DNA from: Pasteurellaceae bacterium
Lineage (GTDB): Bacteria > Pseudomonadota > Gammaproteobacteria > Enterobacterales > Pasteurellaceae
NCBI GenBank assembly: GCA_030527795.1
Contig: JAUNAB010000001.1
Location: forward strand, 134,856 to 198,855
DNA: 64,000 bases
Direction of reading: 5' to 3'
Below are positions 1 through 9,873 of this stretch, one piece after another. The first letter of the stretch is position 1; the number at the start of each line of letters is the position of its first letter. A program made the position numbers and the translations under genes. A model generated the notes under the pieces. That model did not search any database and was not told the DNA's origin. It worked only from the letters and a program-made list of their open reading frames with translations.

Positions 1-167
1 AAGCAGGTGAAATCAAAGATGCCGCGGTAGAAAAAGCGGGAGAAATGAAAGATGCTGCAGTAGAAAAAATGAATTCTGCTGTGGATGCGGTAAAAGATAA
101 AGCATCTGAAGTAAAAGATGCTGCGGCAGATAAAGTAGAAGCAGCGAAAGATGCCGTGACTAAATAA
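1..167 (+). CDS. C-terminal end of an Ala/Lys/Glu-rich repetitive (LEA-like) protein, partial
   Basis: The frame is open from base 3 to the TAA at 165-167, and the gene begins before the window. The visible 54 residues are almost all Ala, Lys, Glu, Asp, Val and Met, in loosely repeated units such as VKDKASEVKDAAADKVEAAK. This pattern is typical of amphipathic helices of the LEA group 3 or apolipoprotein kind. There is no cysteine and no membrane segment in the visible part. The function is unknown; stress or desiccation protection is known for LEA proteins, but here it is only a resemblance. A strong terminator follows directly. Confidence 0.7.
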   Translation, partial: AGEIKDAAVEKAGEMKDAAVEKMNSAVDAVKDKASEVKDAAADKVEAAKDAVTK

Positions 168-180
168 TTAATACCCACTA

Positions 181-211
181 AAAAATCCTGATCATTGATC
201 GGGATTTTTTT
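181..211 (+). terminator. Rho-independent terminator after the LEA-like gene
   Basis: Inverted arms at 181-193 and 197-209 with a 3-base loop, closed by a run of T. The stem has one G-T wobble. It sits 14 bases after the stop codon at 165-167. Confidence 0.85.
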
Positions 212-251
212 ATTTGGGCTAGGTGGTAAGGAAAATGGAGTAGAGCGGATT

Positions 252-527
252 ATGTTATGTGCTATTTATAAAAGTACGAAAAAAGAACGAATGTATTTAT
301 ATGTTTCTCAGCGTGATAATTTTTCTGCTGTACCTGAAAGCCTAATGCAAGCTTTTGGTAAGCTGCATTTGGTTATGTTATTTAATCTGGCTGGGAAGAA
401 AACCTTAAAAGGATTAAATCATCAAGATGTCATTGACGCATTGCAAACGCAAGGTTTTTATTTGCAAATTCTAGAGAAAGAACCAAATTTATTGCAGCAA
501 TATTTGCAAGACAAACCTAAACATTGA
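252..527 (+). CDS. ycgL: YcgL domain protein
   Basis: A 91-residue protein that matches the YcgL family along its whole length: it starts MLCAIYKS, has a central [19 protein letters not shown] segment and ends near [17 protein letters not shown]. The family fold is known but its biochemical role is not settled. The ATG at 252 was chosen because the family begins at this Met; a longer reading from 195 would add residues overlapping the terminator. A weak GGAG lies at 235-238, rather far upstream. The gene is followed by a degenerate inverted USS pair and converges on slp. Confidence 0.85.
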   Translation: MLCAIYKSTKKERMYLYVSQRDNFSAVPESLMQAFGKLHLVMLFNLAGKKTLKGLNHQDVIDALQTQGFYLQILEKEPNLLQQYLQDKPKH

Positions 528-561
528 TCTGATTTTTCCTATTTAAAATGATTCACAAAAA

Positions 562-599
562 GACCGTGGTTTTGCTATTGTTAGGTGAAAACTGCGGCC
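562..599. terminator. Degenerate inverted USS pair between ycgL and slp
   Basis: GACCGTGGTTTT (562-573) is paired imperfectly with AAAACTGCGGCC (588-599), followed by a run of A and then T. It has the layout of the better-preserved USS hairpins elsewhere in the window, and lies between two convergent genes. Both copies have drifted from the ACCGCGGT core. Confidence 0.55.
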
Positions 600-621
600 A
601 AAAAATCAATTATTTTACGAG

Positions 622-1161
622 CTAGTAAAGTACCGTTCGCAATTTTGGTTCAGGGGGAAATGCATATCCCCATCCCATTCTGCGTGCTTCTCTATAATCC
701 GCCCAGTCTTCAGGATCATAATAGCTCTCTTGCCCTACACGCCAACGTTTATAATGTGTTACTTGGATAATCGGGTAGGTGTAATGGGCTTGATCAATAT
801 AGCCTTGCTGTTGACCTGATAATATGCCTGCGACAGTAATATAGTGATCGGTTAAACTGGCAGGATCGATAAAACCATCAATATACGCGATAAATCGTCC
901 ATCAGAGTAATCATCTAAGATGGGTTTTGCGGAAAAAAGTGAGATATTTTGACTGAAAACTTCTAATTTGGTCTGATTTTTTAATGCCGTTGCATTTAAG
1001 ATTTTGCCGCCTAAGCGTACGCGTTTACATTGACAAGAGTAGTCTTGCTGACGGATCTTATTCATTGCTAAAATGTCAGCTTGATCACGTTGTAGCCCGT
1101 TAGGTGCGTTAATGCAACCTGATAGTAATAAGGCAAAGGGCATAGCCCAATATTTTTTCAT
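622..1161 (-). CDS. slp: Slp-family outer membrane lipoprotein
   Basis: A 179-residue lipoprotein of the Slp/YeaY family. The signal peptide is MKKYWAMPFALLLSGC, with lipobox LLSGC and lipidated Cys at residue 16. An upstream in-frame Met would add 15 non-signal residues, so the ATG at 1161 preceded by AAAGGTGATAGAA is preferred. The C-terminal half is rich in Trp, Tyr and Pro. Slp proteins are outer-membrane lipoproteins linked to starvation or acid stress in enterobacteria; the exact role is unknown. It is the last gene of the yoaA-tsaB-slp group, 17 bases after tsaB. Confidence 0.85.
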   Translation of the reverse strand: MKKYWAMPFALLLSGCINAPNGLQRDQADILAMNKIRQQDYSCQCKRVRLGGKILNATALKNQTKLEVFSQNISLFSAKPILDDYSDGRFIAYIDGFIDPASLTDHYITVAGILSGQQQGYIDQAHYTYPIIQVTHYKRWRVGQESYYDPEDWADYREARRMGWGYAFPPEPKLRTVLY

Positions 1162-1178
1162 TTCTATCACCTTTCTTG

Positions 1179-1895
1179 TTATGCTTTCCCTGGCAATTTT
1201 TTCCAAGTCACGTCATTACGCAGATAAACGGGTTCAATTTCCGTGGCACTCAAATAAGCGTTGCTATGCCATAAAGGTAGGGCAAGCGGTAGCATATATT
1301 GTGCTGACGGAAGGCGTATATCCGAATGTTTGCCAATATTGGCTTGGGTAAATTGATCGTAGGCTTGCCAACCCGTGCCTACGGTTAACCAATTTTCTGT
1401 GGAATGGGTTAACTGTTCAATGATCTGTTCAGGGCGAGCCACCTGTTCTGCGATGATTTCTTGCCACTCAAAAAATCCAGCGTTTTTTGACCGCGGTTTT
1501 AGGCTCAGTTGGCTAAAATACACTTCATTCATACGTGCATCAATGGCACATAACACCTGTTCAGCTTGGTATAATTCGTAAGCGGCTTGTGCCATTGCCG
1601 TTAAATTTGAAATCGGGATCACGGGCAGATCGGCACCTAATGCTAATCCTTGTGCAATGCCTGCACCAACACGCACTCCCGTAAAACTGCCAGGACCGCG
1701 GCCGAAAACTAAGGCATCAAGCTGAGTTAAATGCAATCCTGATTGTGCCAAAATTTGTTCTACCATTGGTAAAATGCGTTTGGTGTGGGTACGTTGTGCG
1801 ATTTCATCAAGATGGGTACGTTCGCCATTATGCCATAGGGCAACGGAGCAGGCTTCAGTGGAAGTATCAATTGCTAATAGTGTTGGTTTATTCAT
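1179..1895 (-). CDS. tsaB: tRNA t6A37 threonylcarbamoyltransferase complex subunit TsaB
   Basis: TsaB (YeaZ) is the ASKHA-fold partner of TsaD and TsaE, which place the threonylcarbamoyl group on A37 of ANN-decoding tRNAs. The 238-residue product starts MNKPTLLAIDTSTEACSVAL and carries the diagnostic GRGPGSFTGVRVGAGIAQGLA segment around residues 65-85. The length fits the family (about 230). It lies 11 bases after yoaA and just before slp on the minus strand, so co-transcription is likely. Two CCGCGG cores lie inside the coding sequence near 1490 and 1695. Confidence 0.95.
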   Translation of the reverse strand: MNKPTLLAIDTSTEACSVALWHNGERTHLDEIAQRTHTKRILPMVEQILAQSGLHLTQLDALVFGRGPGSFTGVRVGAGIAQGLALGADLPVIPISNLTAMAQAAYELYQAEQVLCAIDARMNEVYFSQLSLKPRSKNAGFFEWQEIIAEQVARPEQIIEQLTHSTENWLTVGTGWQAYDQFTQANIGKHSDIRLPSAQYMLPLALPLWHSNAYLSATEIEPVYLRNDVTWKKLPGKA

Positions 1896-1906
1896 ATTCT
1901 TCTCAT

Positions 1907-3832
1907 TTATTTGGCATTGTTATTCAAAAATTGGCTAACCTTGTTTAAATCTCGCGTGCGTTGCATATTTGGTAGGCTTTTTAGAAAAGTCGCACCATAG
2001 TTACGCATTACTAAACGGCTATCGCAAATAATAACGGCACCACGATCTGTGACGTCACGAATTAAGCGTCCAACCCCTTGTTTTAGAGCGATCACAGCTT
2101 CGGGGATTTGAATGCCATTAAACGGTTCTTTACCTTGCAAACGGCAATCTTCCATTCGTGCTTTTAATAAAGGTTCGTCAGGGGAAGTAAAGGGCAATTT
2201 ATCAATGATCACCAAAGAGAGTGCATCGCCACGCACATCCACGCCTTCCCAAAAACTTGACGTAGCGACAAGGACGGAATGGGGTTCATTGGTAAATTGT
2301 TCTAGTAATTTTCCTTTACTTGTTTCACCCTGTAACAAAATGGATAATTGGCTATGTTCGCGGAAATAATCGGCAAAGCCTCGCATCATTGAGTAAGATG
2401 TACATAAGACAAAACATTGCCCATTATTGCCTTCAATGACGGGCAACAACATTTGTGCGAGTTGTTGCATTGTTTGGGCTTGATTGCTACTCGGTAGAAA
2501 GCGTGGCACACAAAATAATGCTTGTTCAGGATAATTAAACGGGCTTTGCAAAACCTTCTGGGTGGCATTGCTAATGCCTAATCGTTGGCAAAAATACTCA
2601 AATGAACCGCCCACTTCTAATGTGGCGGAAGTAAATATCCAAGCCTTATCGTTGTTATCAATTTGCGTACCAAATTTGTCCGCGACCGTTAACGGGGTGA
2701 TATGTAAACCAAATTGGCGATTAAAGGTTTCATACCAATAACAATAGCCCGTAACATTGGTTTCTGTTAAGCGTTTTAATTGAAGTTGCAAATTGGCAAT
2801 GCGTTCAAAAATGCTGTCCAAGGTTTGTGAACGGCCTAGCCCTAGTTTGATGACATCGGAAAGGAAGTTGAGTTTGTCTTGTAAAACGTGAAAACCTTTT
2901 TGCACATCTGATTTTTTAGCCAAATCACGCCAGTTTCCACGTTGATTGCCTTCACCTAATAATAAGCGGAAATCTTGAACCATTTTTTGTAAATGATCCG
3001 CTGAGGCACCGAGCTGTTGCATATCCTTCACTTCGGTGCGATAGACCATTTGGGTATCTTTACACAAATCAAATAGTTGTCGTGAAGTTAAGGATTGCCC
3101 GAAATATTGGCTAGCAATATCGGGTAATTGATGGGCTTCGTCAAAAATAATGACTTCGGCATTTGGGATCAGTTCGCCAAAGCCATTTTCTTTAACTGCC
3201 ATATCGGCACAGAATAAATGATGGTTTACGACGACTAAATCGGCATTTAATGCGCGTTTTCGTGCTTGAGCAACATAACAATCCGCATAACTTGGGCAAT
3301 CTGTACCAAGGCAATTTTCAGCCGTGCTAACTAATTGTGGCAAGATCGGGCTATCTTCAGCGATGGTTGCACATTCGGATAAATCGCCTGTTTTGGTCGC
3401 CGTTTGCCATTTTCGCACTTGAGATAAATCAGCAAGAACGGATTTATCCCCAAGAACGCCTTGTGCGATCACTTGATCAAGCCGTTCTAAACATAAATAA
3501 TTGGCACGCCCTTTTAACAAGGCGATTTTTCCTGAGTAGCCGAGTGCTTTTTTGATTGCAGGGAGATCGCGTTTAAAAAGTTGATCTTGTAGGTTTTTTG
3601 AACCCGTAGAAACAATGGTTTTTTTGCCCGCGAGCAGGGCTGGGGCGAGATAAGCGAAAGTCTTTCCTGTCCCTGTGCCAGCTTCAATGACCAAGGCACT
3701 TTTGTGTGTTATGGCTTGTTGCACTGCATTTGCCATATCAAGCTGTTCCGCTCTTGGACGAAAGCCTTTTATGTGTTGGCTTAAGGGACCTTGTGCCGAG
3801 AAAGCGTGCAAAATTGAATTTTTATCACTCAT
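1907..3832 (-). CDS. yoaA: DinG-family ATP-dependent DNA helicase YoaA
   Basis: A 641-residue XPD/DinG-type 5'-3' helicase. The Walker A motif EAGTGTGKT is at residues 50-58 and the DEAH box FDEAHQLPD at about 230-238. Four cysteines at about 114, 174, 179 and 185 are placed as the [4Fe-4S] ligands of this family. The C-terminal helicase half contains SFWEGVDVRGD and the arginine-finger motif QGVGRLIR. In E. coli YoaA works with the polymerase accessory protein HolC in tolerance of replication-blocking damage. It is the first gene of the yoaA-tsaB-slp group. RNA-helicase-like DinG is the alternative, but the tsaB neighbourhood favours YoaA. Confidence 0.93.
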   Translation of the reverse strand: MSDKNSILHAFSAQGPLSQHIKGFRPRAEQLDMANAVQQAITHKSALVIEAGTGTGKTFAYLAPALLAGKKTIVSTGSKNLQDQLFKRDLPAIKKALGYSGKIALLKGRANYLCLERLDQVIAQGVLGDKSVLADLSQVRKWQTATKTGDLSECATIAEDSPILPQLVSTAENCLGTDCPSYADCYVAQARKRALNADLVVVNHHLFCADMAVKENGFGELIPNAEVIIFDEAHQLPDIASQYFGQSLTSRQLFDLCKDTQMVYRTEVKDMQQLGASADHLQKMVQDFRLLLGEGNQRGNWRDLAKKSDVQKGFHVLQDKLNFLSDVIKLGLGRSQTLDSIFERIANLQLQLKRLTETNVTGYCYWYETFNRQFGLHITPLTVADKFGTQIDNNDKAWIFTSATLEVGGSFEYFCQRLGISNATQKVLQSPFNYPEQALFCVPRFLPSSNQAQTMQQLAQMLLPVIEGNNGQCFVLCTSYSMMRGFADYFREHSQLSILLQGETSKGKLLEQFTNEPHSVLVATSSFWEGVDVRGDALSLVIIDKLPFTSPDEPLLKARMEDCRLQGKEPFNGIQIPEAVIALKQGVGRLIRDVTDRGAVIICDSRLVMRNYGATFLKSLPNMQRTRDLNKVSQFLNNNAK

Positions 3833-4025
3833 CTACTATTATTCTACAAGTTAAAAAGGGAACTATTGTAGCAGAATCATTACTAAAGATTAACCATCCA
3901 AATTGGATTGTTAAAGTGGACGAGAGAAAACTTTTCTAGTCAAATGAATAAAATACTGCGAGAATACCGACATTTTAATTCCCCTGTTAATTATAATAAT
4001 TTTCTTAATACTTTAAGGATTAAAA

Positions 4026-5711
4026 ATGGAGAAAATTTGGTTTAGAAATTACCCTGAAGGTTCGACCCGTGAAATTGATACCTCAACTTATCAAAGCATT
4101 TTAGATATGTTTGAAAAAGCGGTGAGAGAACATCCTGACCGTCCTGCTTATATTAATATGGGAAAAGTCTTAACTTTCCGTAAGTTAGAAGAGCGTAGCC
4201 GTGCGTTTGCTGCCTATTTGCAAAATGAATTAAAATTAGACTGTGGTGATCGGGTCGCATTAATGATGCCAAATCTGTTGCAATACCCTATCGCATTATT
4301 TGGTGTATTGCGGGCGGGATTGGTTGTTGTCAATGTCAACCCGCTTTATACGCCACGGGAATTAGAACATCAATTACAAGATAGCGGTGCGGTTGCGATT
4401 GTGGTGGTTTCCAATTGCGCGGCAACCTTAGAAAAAGTGGTAGAAAAGACCGCGGTTAAGCACGTTATTTTAACCCGAATGGGCGATCAACTTTCATTTG
4501 GCAAGCGTACGTTAGTGAATTTTGCGGTGAAATATATTAAAAAGCTCATTCCTAAGTATAAATTACCAAATGCGGTTACCTTTCGCGAAGTATTGAGTAT
4601 TGGCAAAATGCGTCAATATGTACGTCCTGATTTATGCGGAAACGAATTGGCTTTTCTGCAATATACGGGGGGAACAACGGGGGTTGCCAAAGGTGCGATG
4701 TTAAGTCATCACAATATTATAGCTAATGTGTTTCAAGCAAAGTGGGTTGCGGAACCTTTTGTTGGTGATTATCAGCGTGAGCGTAGAGCGATTTTAGCCT
4801 TGCCCTTGTACCATGTTTTTGCACTGACGGTAAATTGCCTTTTATTTCTTGAGTTAGGGGTGACCGCGGTATTAATCACTAATCCTCGCGATCTCGATGG
4901 TTTTGTTAAAGAGTTAAAAAAACACCGTTTTATTGCATTAACGGGGGTAAATACTTTGTTTAATGCTCTATTGAATACTCCTAATTTCAAAGAAATCGAT
5001 TTTTCTGCATTGAAATTAACTGTTGGTGGCGGAATGTCAATCCAACAAGCTGTTGCAACTCGTTGGCAGCAAGTCACGGGCTGCCATATTATTGAAGGTT
5101 ATGGTATGACGGAATGTTCGCCACTGATTGCCGCTTGTCCGATCAATGTTGTAAAACATAATGGCACGATTGGGGTGCCTGTGCCAAATACTGATATTAA
5201 GATTATGAAAGATGATCAGAGTGAAGCCGGTCTTGGCGAAGCGGGCGAATTGTGGGTTAAAGGTCCACAAGTTATGCAAGGTTATTGGCAGCGTCCTGAA
5301 GCCACGGCAGATGTACTAAAAGATGGTTGGATGGCAACGGGCGATATTGTGATTATGGACGAATCTTACAGTTTACGCATTGTGGATCGCAAAAAAGATA
5401 TGATTATTGTTTCGGGTTTTAATGTGTATCCCAATGAAATTGAAGACGTTGTAATGCTTAATTCCAAAGTTGCCGAAGTGGTGGCAATTGGTGTTCCGCA
5501 CGAAGTATCGGGAGAAACCATTAAAATTTTTGTGGTGAAAAAAGATGATAGCTTGACTCGTGATGAGCTACGCCAGCATTGTCGCCAACATTTAACGGGT
5601 TATAAAATTCCGAAAGACATTGAATTTAGGGAGAGTTTACCAAAAAGCAATGTGGGTAAAATTTTACGCCGAGTATTGCGTGATGAAGAAATTGCCTTAC
5701 GTCAACGTTAA
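4026..5711 (+). CDS. fadD: Long-chain fatty-acid--CoA ligase
   Basis: FadD activates long-chain fatty acids to acyl-CoA with ATP at the inner membrane. The 561-residue protein has the AMP-binding signature [18 protein letters not shown] at about 213-230, the adenylate motif GYGMTECSP at about 358-366, and GWMATGDI at about 434. The C-terminal lid contains [20 protein letters not shown], and SNVGKILRR near the end has the catalytic lysine. TAAGGATTAAAA precedes the ATG. rnd follows after 33 bases on the same strand, an arrangement also found in Haemophilus. Two CCGCGG cores lie within the gene. Confidence 0.96.
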   Translation: MEKIWFRNYPEGSTREIDTSTYQSILDMFEKAVREHPDRPAYINMGKVLTFRKLEERSRAFAAYLQNELKLDCGDRVALMMPNLLQYPIALFGVLRAGLVVVNVNPLYTPRELEHQLQDSGAVAIVVVSNCAATLEKVVEKTAVKHVILTRMGDQLSFGKRTLVNFAVKYIKKLIPKYKLPNAVTFREVLSIGKMRQYVRPDLCGNELAFLQYTGGTTGVAKGAMLSHHNIIANVFQAKWVAEPFVGDYQRERRAILALPLYHVFALTVNCLLFLELGVTAVLITNPRDLDGFVKELKKHRFIALTGVNTLFNALLNTPNFKEIDFSALKLTVGGGMSIQQAVATRWQQVTGCHIIEGYGMTECSPLIAACPINVVKHNGTIGVPVPNTDIKIMKDDQSEAGLGEAGELWVKGPQVMQGYWQRPEATADVLKDGWMATGDIVIMDESYSLRIVDRKKDMIIVSGFNVYPNEIEDVVMLNSKVAEVVAIGVPHEVSGETIKIFVVKKDDSLTRDELRQHCRQHLTGYKIPKDIEFRESLPKSNVGKILRRVLRDEEIALRQR

Positions 5712-5744
5712 TTATCTACTAAGCGATTTTCTAGGTTGTTTACT

Positions 5745-6878
5745 ATGAAAGAAATTCAAAAGCCCGTTGTTTTTTCGTTAATTACTGAAAATGCACAATT
5801 AGTTGAAGTTTGCGAGCAAGCACGTCAACAGCAGGTTGTCGCCTTAGATACTGAATTTGTGCGAACACGTAGCTACTTTCCGAAATTAGGTTTGATCCAA
5901 CTCTATGATGGTCAATGTGTCAGTTTGATTGATCCGCTGACTATTTCAGACTTCGCACCCTTTGTGGAATTATTAGCTGATGCAAATGTGTTAAAAGTGT
6001 TACACGCCTGTTCAGAAGATTTGGAAGTGTTTCAACACGCCTTTGGGCAGCTGCCACAGCCAATGCGAGATACACAGGTTATGGCTGCATTTCTTGGATT
6101 TCCTCAATCCACGGGATTAGCAACTTTAGCAAAACATTATTTTCAGTTAGAACTTGATAAAAATAGTGCACGAACAGATTGGATTGCACGCCCCTTATCT
6201 GACAAGCAACTGCGTTATGCTGCCGATGATGTGTGCTACTTATTGCCCTTGTATCAACGCTTAAATGACGCACTGAACCAAACAAATTGGCAACAGGCTG
6301 TGGCATTTGATTGTGCGTTATTTGAAGAAAAACGGCAACGGTTAAAACCCGCGGATAAAGCCTATAGGCAAATTGGTAATGCGTGGAGGTTAGAACCGAG
6401 AGAACTAGCCCGTTTACAACTGTTGGCAAAATGGCGGCAAGAAGAAGCGATTAAACGGGATCTTGCTCTCAATTTTGTGGTACAGGCTGAAAACTTGTGG
6501 GCGATTGCAAAATACAATCCGAAGCATACTTCCCAATTAATTGAATTAGGCTTAAGCACGCAGGAAGTTCGGATTCACGGCAAAAAATTATTGCAATTAG
6601 TGGAACAAGCTAATCGTTTACCTGAAGCAGATTGTCCGCCGAAAATAGAACAATTAAATACTGATCCACGTTATAAACAAACCTTAAAGGCATTAAAAAA
6701 TCGTTTAGAAAGCCTTTGCCCAGCAGATTTAAAACCTGAATTGATTGCGAGTCGGCGTGATTTAGATCGTTTTATTCGTTGGGTGTGGATCAAACAATGC
6801 GATCCAAATTCATTGCCGAGTTTAATGCGAGGCTGGCGTGAAAAATTTGGACAGGAATTGTTGACAATTTTACAATAA
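5745..6878 (+). CDS. rnd: Ribonuclease D
   Basis: RNase D is a 3'-5' exonuclease that trims tRNA and other small RNA precursors. The 377-residue protein has a DEDD-type domain: DTE at about residues 35-37, the middle motif HACSEDLEVF near 90, and YAADDVCYLL near 160 (the Tyr-x3-Asp form). Two HRDC-type helical regions follow. The frame is open from a TTG at 5736, but the ATG at 5745 has an AGG (5733-5735) at good spacing and fits the family. It follows fadD closely and converges on the RsiV-like lipoprotein gene across a USS hairpin. Confidence 0.94.
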   Translation: MKEIQKPVVFSLITENAQLVEVCEQARQQQVVALDTEFVRTRSYFPKLGLIQLYDGQCVSLIDPLTISDFAPFVELLADANVLKVLHACSEDLEVFQHAFGQLPQPMRDTQVMAAFLGFPQSTGLATLAKHYFQLELDKNSARTDWIARPLSDKQLRYAADDVCYLLPLYQRLNDALNQTNWQQAVAFDCALFEEKRQRLKPADKAYRQIGNAWRLEPRELARLQLLAKWRQEEAIKRDLALNFVVQAENLWAIAKYNPKHTSQLIELGLSTQEVRIHGKKLLQLVEQANRLPEADCPPKIEQLNTDPRYKQTLKALKNRLESLCPADLKPELIASRRDLDRFIRWVWIKQCDPNSLPSLMRGWREKFGQELLTILQ

Positions 6879-6886
6879 TGCCAATA

Positions 6887-6928
6887 AAACCGCGGTCAAA
6901 AAAACATTTGAATTTTTGACCGCGGTTT
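6887..6928. terminator. Inverted USS pair, bidirectional terminator (rnd / lipoprotein)
   Basis: Perfect arms AAACCGCGGTCAAAAA (6887-6902) and TTTTTGACCGCGGTTT (6913-6928) with a 10-base loop. The A and T tracts give a U-tract on both strands. It lies between two convergent genes, 9 bases from each stop codon. Confidence 0.85.
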
Positions 6929-6936
6929 AAGAGAAA

Positions 6937-7932
6937 TTAATTGCTACTGACTATTTTGTTATTCCAAAGGTATTCTTTTTTCACCAATTCACTGAGTTGT
7001 CCCCAATAGAGCGTGAGTGTAATCTCACCTTCAGCATATGGGCCGAGTTCATAAGGTTGATAAACAAAATTGAGCCCATCTCCGTTAAAATAGAATTCAG
7101 GTGAAATCGTAAAATCCGCTTTCTGAGTAAAGGTGGTGGTAACGTAATTGCCTTTTTCATCGGATTCTGTCGTGCCGTGATCTCTTTCATAACTATCCCA
7201 TAATGCCTGTTTGAGTGCATCCTTTTTGCCTTGTAGCAAAATGTCATTGAGCGTTAATATGGCGTGTTTATTGCTATCAATATTTAGATAACGGCTCAAG
7301 TAATTTCCGTGAGCACCACCACCGTAGTCATATTGGAATAAATGATAGGTTAATAGATTTTCACGTTGACCAACATAGCTGAGTGAAATAGTAGATTCAC
7401 TACCAAGAGTTTGACCTGTTTTTACCTCATTTAAACTTTCGTCATAATTGCGTTGGAACAAACTGGTAAGTTGCTGTTTGAGTTCATTGATCTCAGTCGG
7501 TGTGGATGGCTTATTCTCTAGGTTGTCATTCACATAACTTTCAAATAGGAATTGATAGAGTAATTTGTCTAGCCAATCAATGCCCGTTTCATCTAGGATT
7601 AGCTTATAATCAATATAGGTCTTATCAAAAAGTGGATCGCCATCTTTCGGATCGTTAGCAACCTTAAAGGAAAATTCTTGTTTTTGCTGGAATAAATTCG
7701 CTGGTTTGACATAGAGAGCAGGAAATTTGTTTTCTGCATCTTGCTGTGCTTTGAGTGATTTGTCTAAATCAGCTTTGAGTTGGTTAATAGACTGATCACG
7801 TTGAGTTAAATCCGTTTGTAATTGACTAATTTGTTGTTGAGCCTGTTGCAGTTTTTGCATGCTTTCTTCATCTTTACAAGCCGAGAGTAACAATGTAGAA
7901 GAAAGCATCATTGCGATTAATGTTTTTTTCAT
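6937..7932 (-). CDS. RsiV-like (DUF3298-type) lipoprotein with N-terminal coiled coil
   Basis: A 331-residue lipoprotein with signal MKKTLIAMMLSSTLLLSAC and lipidated Cys at residue 19. Residues 25-70 are a Gln/Leu-rich heptad stretch (KLQQAQQQISQLQTDLTQ), very likely a coiled coil. The remaining domain has features of the RsiV/PdaC-like DUF3298 fold: YDYGGGAHGNY, a DILLQGKKDAL segment, and a conserved FYFNGDGLNFVYQPYELGPYAEG motif. This domain occurs in proteins that bind or act near peptidoglycan and lysozyme, but no activity can be assigned here. It is a single gene, convergent with rnd. The Gly-Gly-Gly-Ala-His segment is the most family-specific part. Confidence 0.75.
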   Translation of the reverse strand: MKKTLIAMMLSSTLLLSACKDEESMQKLQQAQQQISQLQTDLTQRDQSINQLKADLDKSLKAQQDAENKFPALYVKPANLFQQKQEFSFKVANDPKDGDPLFDKTYIDYKLILDETGIDWLDKLLYQFLFESYVNDNLENKPSTPTEINELKQQLTSLFQRNYDESLNEVKTGQTLGSESTISLSYVGQRENLLTYHLFQYDYGGGAHGNYLSRYLNIDSNKHAILTLNDILLQGKKDALKQALWDSYERDHGTTESDEKGNYVTTTFTQKADFTISPEFYFNGDGLNFVYQPYELGPYAEGEITLTLYWGQLSELVKKEYLWNNKIVSSN

Positions 7933-8013
7933 CGTTTATTCCTTACAGTTTTGAATATGAATGTTGGCAAGCCTATTAAAACTCAGCAATATCTTGTCAA
8001 GGTCATTTTATAG

Positions 8014-8039
8014 CAAAAAAAGGGAAAATCCCCTTTTTA
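8014..8039 (-). terminator. Terminator of argS
   Basis: A short hairpin with AAAAAGGG and CCCTTTTT arms just before the argS stop codon in plus-strand terms. On the minus strand the GGG/CCC stem is followed by a run of seven T. Confidence 0.7.
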
Positions 8040-8041
8040 TT

Positions 8042-9775
8042 TTACATTTTTTCAACCGTTTTAATGCCAAGTAAATCTAGCCCTTGTTTTAGGGTTAATT
8101 CGGTTAATTTTGCCAGTTTCAAACGGCTTAATTTAGTTGTCTCTTCTGCATTGAGAATTGGACAATTTTCATAAAAACTGGAGAAAATGCCTGCTAACTC
8201 ATAAAGATAGTTGCATAAAATATGGGGCATACCTTCTTGTGCAACGGTTTGCACGGCTTCTTCAAATTGTAATAATTTCACCGCAAGGCTGCGTTCTTTT
8301 TCATCATTAATGAATAGCGGTGCTTGTAAAACCGCGGTCAAATTTTCTTGCGTTTTATTGAAAATAGAGCGGATACGAGTATAAGCATATTGCATATAAG
8401 GTGCCGTATTACCCTCAAAGCTCAGCATATTATCCCAATCAAACACATAGTCAGTGGTGCGATTTTTGGATAAATCTGCATATTTGACGGCACCAATGGC
8501 AACGGCTTCGATTACATTTTGCTTTTCTTGTTCGGTGAGATTATGGCTTTTTTCATTGATTAACACTGTTGCACGTTCGATTGCTTCATCAAGTAAATCC
8601 ACGAGTTTCACAGTGTCACCTGAACGGGTTTTAAACGGTTTGCCATCTTTGCCAAGCATCATTCCGAAATTATGATGTTCAAGACTAAAATTATCTGGTA
8701 CATAACCCGCTTTACGCGTGATTAGCCAAGCTTGTTGCATATGTTGGCTTTGGCGAGAGTCGGAGAAGACCAATGCACGATCAGCCTTTAGGTTGTGATA
8801 ACGGTATTTAGCCGCGGCAATATCGGTTGTAGTGTAGAGAAAACCGCCGTCTTTTTTCTGCACGATAACGCCCATTGGATCGCCATCTTTATTTTTAAAT
8901 TCATCGAGATATACGACCAATGCCCCTTCATCTTCCACTGCAAGCCCTTGGGCTTTTAAATCGGCGACAATCTCGGGTAGCATTTGGTTGTATAAACTCT
9001 CACCCATAACATCTTGTTCCGTTAAAGTAACATTTAAACGCTGATAATTTTTTTGGTTTTGACTCATTGTCATATCAACCAATTTTCGCCACATAGCTAA
9101 ACAATAGGCATCGCCACTTTGTAGTTTCACCACATAATTGCGTGCTTTTTCTGCGAAAATCTCATCATTATCATAATGTTCTTTAGCCGCACGGTAAAAT
9201 GCTTCTAAATCACTTAATTCCATTTCGTCCGCTTGCTCATTTTCCATTTTTTCTAAATAAGCAATTAACATCCCAAATTGCGTTCCCCAGTCGCCTACGT
9301 GATTGGCTCGGATCACATGATTGCCTAAAAATTCCAGAGAACGGGCGACGGCATCGCCAATGATGGTTGAGCGTAAATGACCAACGTGCATTTCTTTCGC
9401 AACATTAGGGGACGAATAATCAATCACAACAGTTTGAGCGGGGGTGGCTTGTTGTACACCTAAATGTTGATCATTTAAAGCCTTGTTAGCTTGTAAAGCA
9501 AGCCATTCAGGCTTGAGAAAAATATTAATAAAACCAGGACCTGCAATTTCTATTTTTTCAGCAATTTTGGCAAGCTCAAGATGAGCTAAGGTTTTTTGTG
9601 CAAAGTCTCGCGGATTTAGCCCCAATTTTTTTGCGGCAGACATGATGCCGTTCGCTTGGTAATCGCCAAATTGTGTTTTATTTGATTGGCGAACTAAGGG
9701 CTCTACATTATTATCAGTCCCAGCTTGTTGCATAGCTTGCTTAATTTTATCGGATAAAAGAGATTGTATATTCAC
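8042..9775 (-). CDS. argS: Arginine--tRNA ligase
   Basis: A class I aminoacyl-tRNA synthetase of 577 residues, the usual length. An N-terminal Add-1 domain (residues 1 to about 110) is followed by the HIGH-type motif [16 protein letters not shown] near 124-139. [19 protein letters not shown] near 372 takes the place of KMSKS, as is common in ArgRS. A DALR anticodon-binding domain forms the C-terminus. It is divergent from yecM, its neighbour in E. coli also. A USS core lies within the gene near 8331. Confidence 0.97.
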   Translation of the reverse strand: MNIQSLLSDKIKQAMQQAGTDNNVEPLVRQSNKTQFGDYQANGIMSAAKKLGLNPRDFAQKTLAHLELAKIAEKIEIAGPGFINIFLKPEWLALQANKALNDQHLGVQQATPAQTVVIDYSSPNVAKEMHVGHLRSTIIGDAVARSLEFLGNHVIRANHVGDWGTQFGMLIAYLEKMENEQADEMELSDLEAFYRAAKEHYDNDEIFAEKARNYVVKLQSGDAYCLAMWRKLVDMTMSQNQKNYQRLNVTLTEQDVMGESLYNQMLPEIVADLKAQGLAVEDEGALVVYLDEFKNKDGDPMGVIVQKKDGGFLYTTTDIAAAKYRYHNLKADRALVFSDSRQSQHMQQAWLITRKAGYVPDNFSLEHHNFGMMLGKDGKPFKTRSGDTVKLVDLLDEAIERATVLINEKSHNLTEQEKQNVIEAVAIGAVKYADLSKNRTTDYVFDWDNMLSFEGNTAPYMQYAYTRIRSIFNKTQENLTAVLQAPLFINDEKERSLAVKLLQFEEAVQTVAQEGMPHILCNYLYELAGIFSSFYENCPILNAEETTKLSRLKLAKLTELTLKQGLDLLGIKTVEKM

Positions 9776-9873
9776 GATTTTTACCTATTAATGAATCGAG
9801 TTAAATTGATTTTTCAACATATTCAGTTATGATACCGTGCTTTCAGCCTCGTTAAAAGATTATCCGATAAAAA

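Noticed and set aside
1112-1351. Open frames on the strand opposite real genes (here opposite slp/tsaB)
   Set aside because: These and many others are antisense or out-of-frame shadows of strongly conserved genes, with no ribosome site or family match.
6887-6928. Inverted USS pairs as MITEs or other transposable elements
   Set aside because: There are no target-site duplications, no conserved sequence between the arms, and single USS copies are as common as pairs. The flank matches the Hin USS.
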